Source: Symplocastrum torsivum CPER-KK1 (lineage in GTDB: Bacteria > Cyanobacteriota > Cyanobacteriia > Cyanobacteriales > Coleofasciculaceae). From it: 64,000 nucleotides of DNA. The stretch is taken from the NCBI GenBank assembly GCA_019358875.1, contig JAHHIF010000001.1, forward strand, positions 1 to 64,000, given 5' to 3'. Both the position numbers and the translations under genes were made by a program. Shown piece after piece: positions 62,444 through 64,000 of this stretch; within the stretch, counting starts at the first letter, position 1, and each line of letters starts with the position of its first letter. The notes beneath the pieces were generated by a model. The model was not told the origin of the DNA, did no database searches, and saw only the letters and a program-made list of their open reading frames with translations.

Positions 62444-62818
62444 ATGCCTGATTTACCACCACTAACCAGCGAAACAGTTTGGGCAATTTTGAATGAAAAA
62501 ATTGATGATGATACAGTAAACGAGTTAGTTTGGCACTGTCTGGGTTATCGCTACGATGCCGTTGCAGCCAAATGGAACGCTACAGAGGTTGCTTCTGACT
62601 GGCAGGAAGCATATCCTGAACCACCAGACTTCATTGAAAGCCGTCCTGCAACTGTGAAACTGACTCGCTCTATTCCCCAAGAAAACAAGCAGTTGCTGAA
62701 AGAGCAGTTAGGTTTTAAGGGGTACAAGATAGGAGAATTTGGCCCTCGACAGACTCGTCGAGCTACTGCCGCCAATTGGTTACTGAGTTACATGAAAGAG
62801 AAAGGTTTAACAAAGTAG
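62444..62818 (+). CDS. DUF1823 family protein
   Basis: A 124-residue cyanobacterial protein of the DUF1823 family. The motif set is ILNEKIDDDTVNELVWHCLGY, then WNATEVASDWQEAYPEPPDFI, SIPQENKQLLKEQLGF, and a final RRATAANWLLSYM. The length is normal. It is conserved in cyanobacteria and some plastids and is of unknown function. It may be co-transcribed with the CPBP protease upstream. Confidence 0.92.
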   Translation: MPDLPPLTSETVWAILNEKIDDDTVNELVWHCLGYRYDAVAAKWNATEVASDWQEAYPEPPDFIESRPATVKLTRSIPQENKQLLKEQLGFKGYKIGEFGPRQTRRATAANWLLSYMKEKGLTK

Positions 62819-63050
62819 ATTCGTTTTTATAGCGTCTCTCGGTTAAACGAGGTACAGTTCAAAGCTGTGAAACAAGCGCGACTAGTCAGGAAAACAAAAA
62901 AGCTGATGGCTGATAGCTGACCACTAACTGCGATAAAGCTATAGATACTGAGGTAGAGTAGACCCTGAAGATAGTGAAAAAGCGATCGCTAAAACCCTGG
63001 AAGTAATTCACTCTACAGGATTTCGCTGGAATCGGACTTAGCGCTTTTCC

Positions 63051-64000
63051 TTAAAATGGCTTGTGGTCAGTGAGGTTGCGTTTAGTTTCTACATAGTAGA
63101 TAGGCTCACCAGTATCATTGCAGACAACAAACGTTTCCAGTTCCAGCGTTAGTAAGTGTCCGCTCTTGGTATAACTGGTGACTTGACCACAAAAGCGACC
63201 ATTGTTAAGTAACTCCTTCCGGATGAGCGCAAACACCTCTTCTCCTAAGTGGAAAGCAGCGGTAAGTTTGGCAAGCTCATCATCACTGTAGCCCAGTAGC
63301 AAGGAATGAGAAGGATTCTGTTGAATGTAGCGACCTTTTAAATCAAGGATCGCCATCGCTTCGCTATATTGAGCAATAATTGCCCAATACAAATCTGCTC
63401 TTTCTTCCGCCTGTTTGCGCTGGGTAATATCACGAACAAAGCTTTGAATTGCTAGCTGACCTCCATATTCAACCACACGACTACTAATTTCTACTGGCAT
63501 CTGTGAGCCTTGCTTACACTGGTGAACGTGCTCAAATGTCACGCTGCCTGTCTTCCACAAATGCTCAAGTATGTCTGCACGGTGTTCAGGGTCCATTGGT
63601 GGACTAAATACCTCAGCCGGTAAACTCAAAAGTTGCTTGCGGGTATATCCTAATCGTCGTGCCCCATGCTCGTTAACATCCAAAAGGACTTGGGTTGAGG
63701 AATCAGTGATAAAGATTGAATCGTGTGCCCACTCAAACAAGTTGCGGTAGTTTTTTTCCGATTCTCGTAGCAACTCTTCAGCTTGCTTACGCTCAGTAAT
63801 ATCTCTAGCCGTGTATACCACTGCCTCAATACTACCGTCAGGCGTGTTGATGGGGCTGAGAATGTACTCGTAGTCTCTAACGCCATTAACCGTTGGCAGA
63901 CTAATTTCCTCAGCAATCGACTGCCCTGTCGCAAAGGCTATTTGACGTTTTGCCTCGAAAGGCTTCATTGTATCTGCTGGTAAGCCGAGTTGCTGCCAAG
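63051..64000 (-). CDS. Partial PAS-repeat protein (5' end outside window)
   Basis: The reading frame on the minus strand continues past the window edge; in-frame residues before the internal Met (LPADTMKPFEA) are PAS-like, so the true start is further away. In the visible 316 residues there is the end of one PAS, a PAC segment (DYEYILSPINTPDGSIEAV) and a second PAS at about 70-190 (NYRNLFEWAHDSIFITDSS). A third PAS lies at about 200-315 (YWAIIAQYSEAMAILDLKG). It ends shortly after NLTDHKPF with no kinase domain, so this is a PAS-only protein or the end of a larger sensor. Confidence 0.75.
   Translation of the reverse strand, partial: WQQLGLPADTMKPFEAKRQIAFATGQSIAEEISLPTVNGVRDYEYILSPINTPDGSIEAVVYTARDITERKQAEELLRESEKNYRNLFEWAHDSIFITDSSTQVLLDVNEHGARRLGYTRKQLLSLPAEVFSPPMDPEHRADILEHLWKTGSVTFEHVHQCKQGSQMPVEISSRVVEYGGQLAIQSFVRDITQRKQAEERADLYWAIIAQYSEAMAILDLKGRYIQQNPSHSLLLGYSDDELAKLTAAFHLGEEVFALIRKELLNNGRFCGQVTSYTKSGHLLTLELETFVVCNDTGEPIYYVETKRNLTDHKPF

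Noticed and set aside
1..64000. tRNA, rRNA, CRISPR array or diversity-generating retroelement
   Set aside because: No cloverleaf consensus, no regularly spaced direct repeats of CRISPR length, and no reverse transcriptase motif were seen by eye; a covariance search would be decisive.

Overview
The window is cyanobacterial chromosome. Palindromic GCGATCGC (HIP1) sites occur throughout, inside genes and between them. There is a carotene isomerase gene (crtH), and many small families are typical of cyanobacteria (DUF760, DUF790, DUF928, DUF1823, DUF29, Uma2 nucleases). Dispersed palindromes, heptamer repeats and the very large multi-PAS/GAF kinases suggest a filamentous, large-genome lineage; that last step is inference. 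I found no rRNA, tRNA, CRISPR array or intact transposase gene.

0-1.1 kb holds three consecutive 3' gene remnants (AAA-like ATPase tail, SPOR-like tail, class A beta-lactamase tail). 1.1-7.0 kb is housekeeping: YggT membrane protein, uracil phosphoribosyltransferase (upp), crtH and conserved unknowns. 7.4-11.3 kb is a glycosyltransferase patch: one GT-A enzyme and a diverged tandem pair of GT4 enzymes. At 11.6 kb is a fused NYN nuclease-RNase III-dsRBD protein, probably the most unusual single gene here. It is followed by pentapeptide-repeat and TPR proteins and a DUF790 nuclease.

16.5-38.5 kb is a same-strand signalling island. It starts with an SsuA/TauA-like binding lipoprotein that has no ABC permease beside it. 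Next come a dCache-HAMP-PAS histidine kinase and an overlapping single-domain response regulator, then a receiver-PAS-class IIIb cyclase. A receiver-GAF-PAS-LOV kinase with a canonical flavin-binding cysteine follows. The end of the island is a 1572-residue hybrid kinase with a red/green-cyanobacteriochrome-like GAF, a receiver-GAF-PAS protein with no output domain, and a receiver-GAF-PAS-class IIIa adenylate cyclase. Two of the kinases carry dispersed-repeat DNA translated in frame at the same place in the ATPase domain. The likely theme is light, small-molecule and bicarbonate input converging on phosphorelay and cAMP output.

38.5-49 kb is mixed: Rieske Tat-lipoprotein, AEC transporter, VanY-like carboxypeptidase, orphan M41-like protease, GGDEF protein, HMA metal-binding protein, a decayed minus-strand gene, alaS with a 19-codon internal duplication, and two MITE-like palindromic elements. 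49.2-52.3 kb is a compact minus-strand cluster: FHA-zinc ribbon protein, FHA-flavoprotein fusion and a membrane protein. It is a good candidate for an undescribed FHA-linked redox system. 52.3-64 kb holds a DUF928 protein, beta-carbonic anhydrase, a DUF5996 protein, a HEPN-like protein, a RelE-type toxin-antitoxin pair with a nearby orphan antitoxin, Uma2 proteins, an EamA transporter, a CPBP protease, DUF1823 and a PAS-protein end cut by the window edge.
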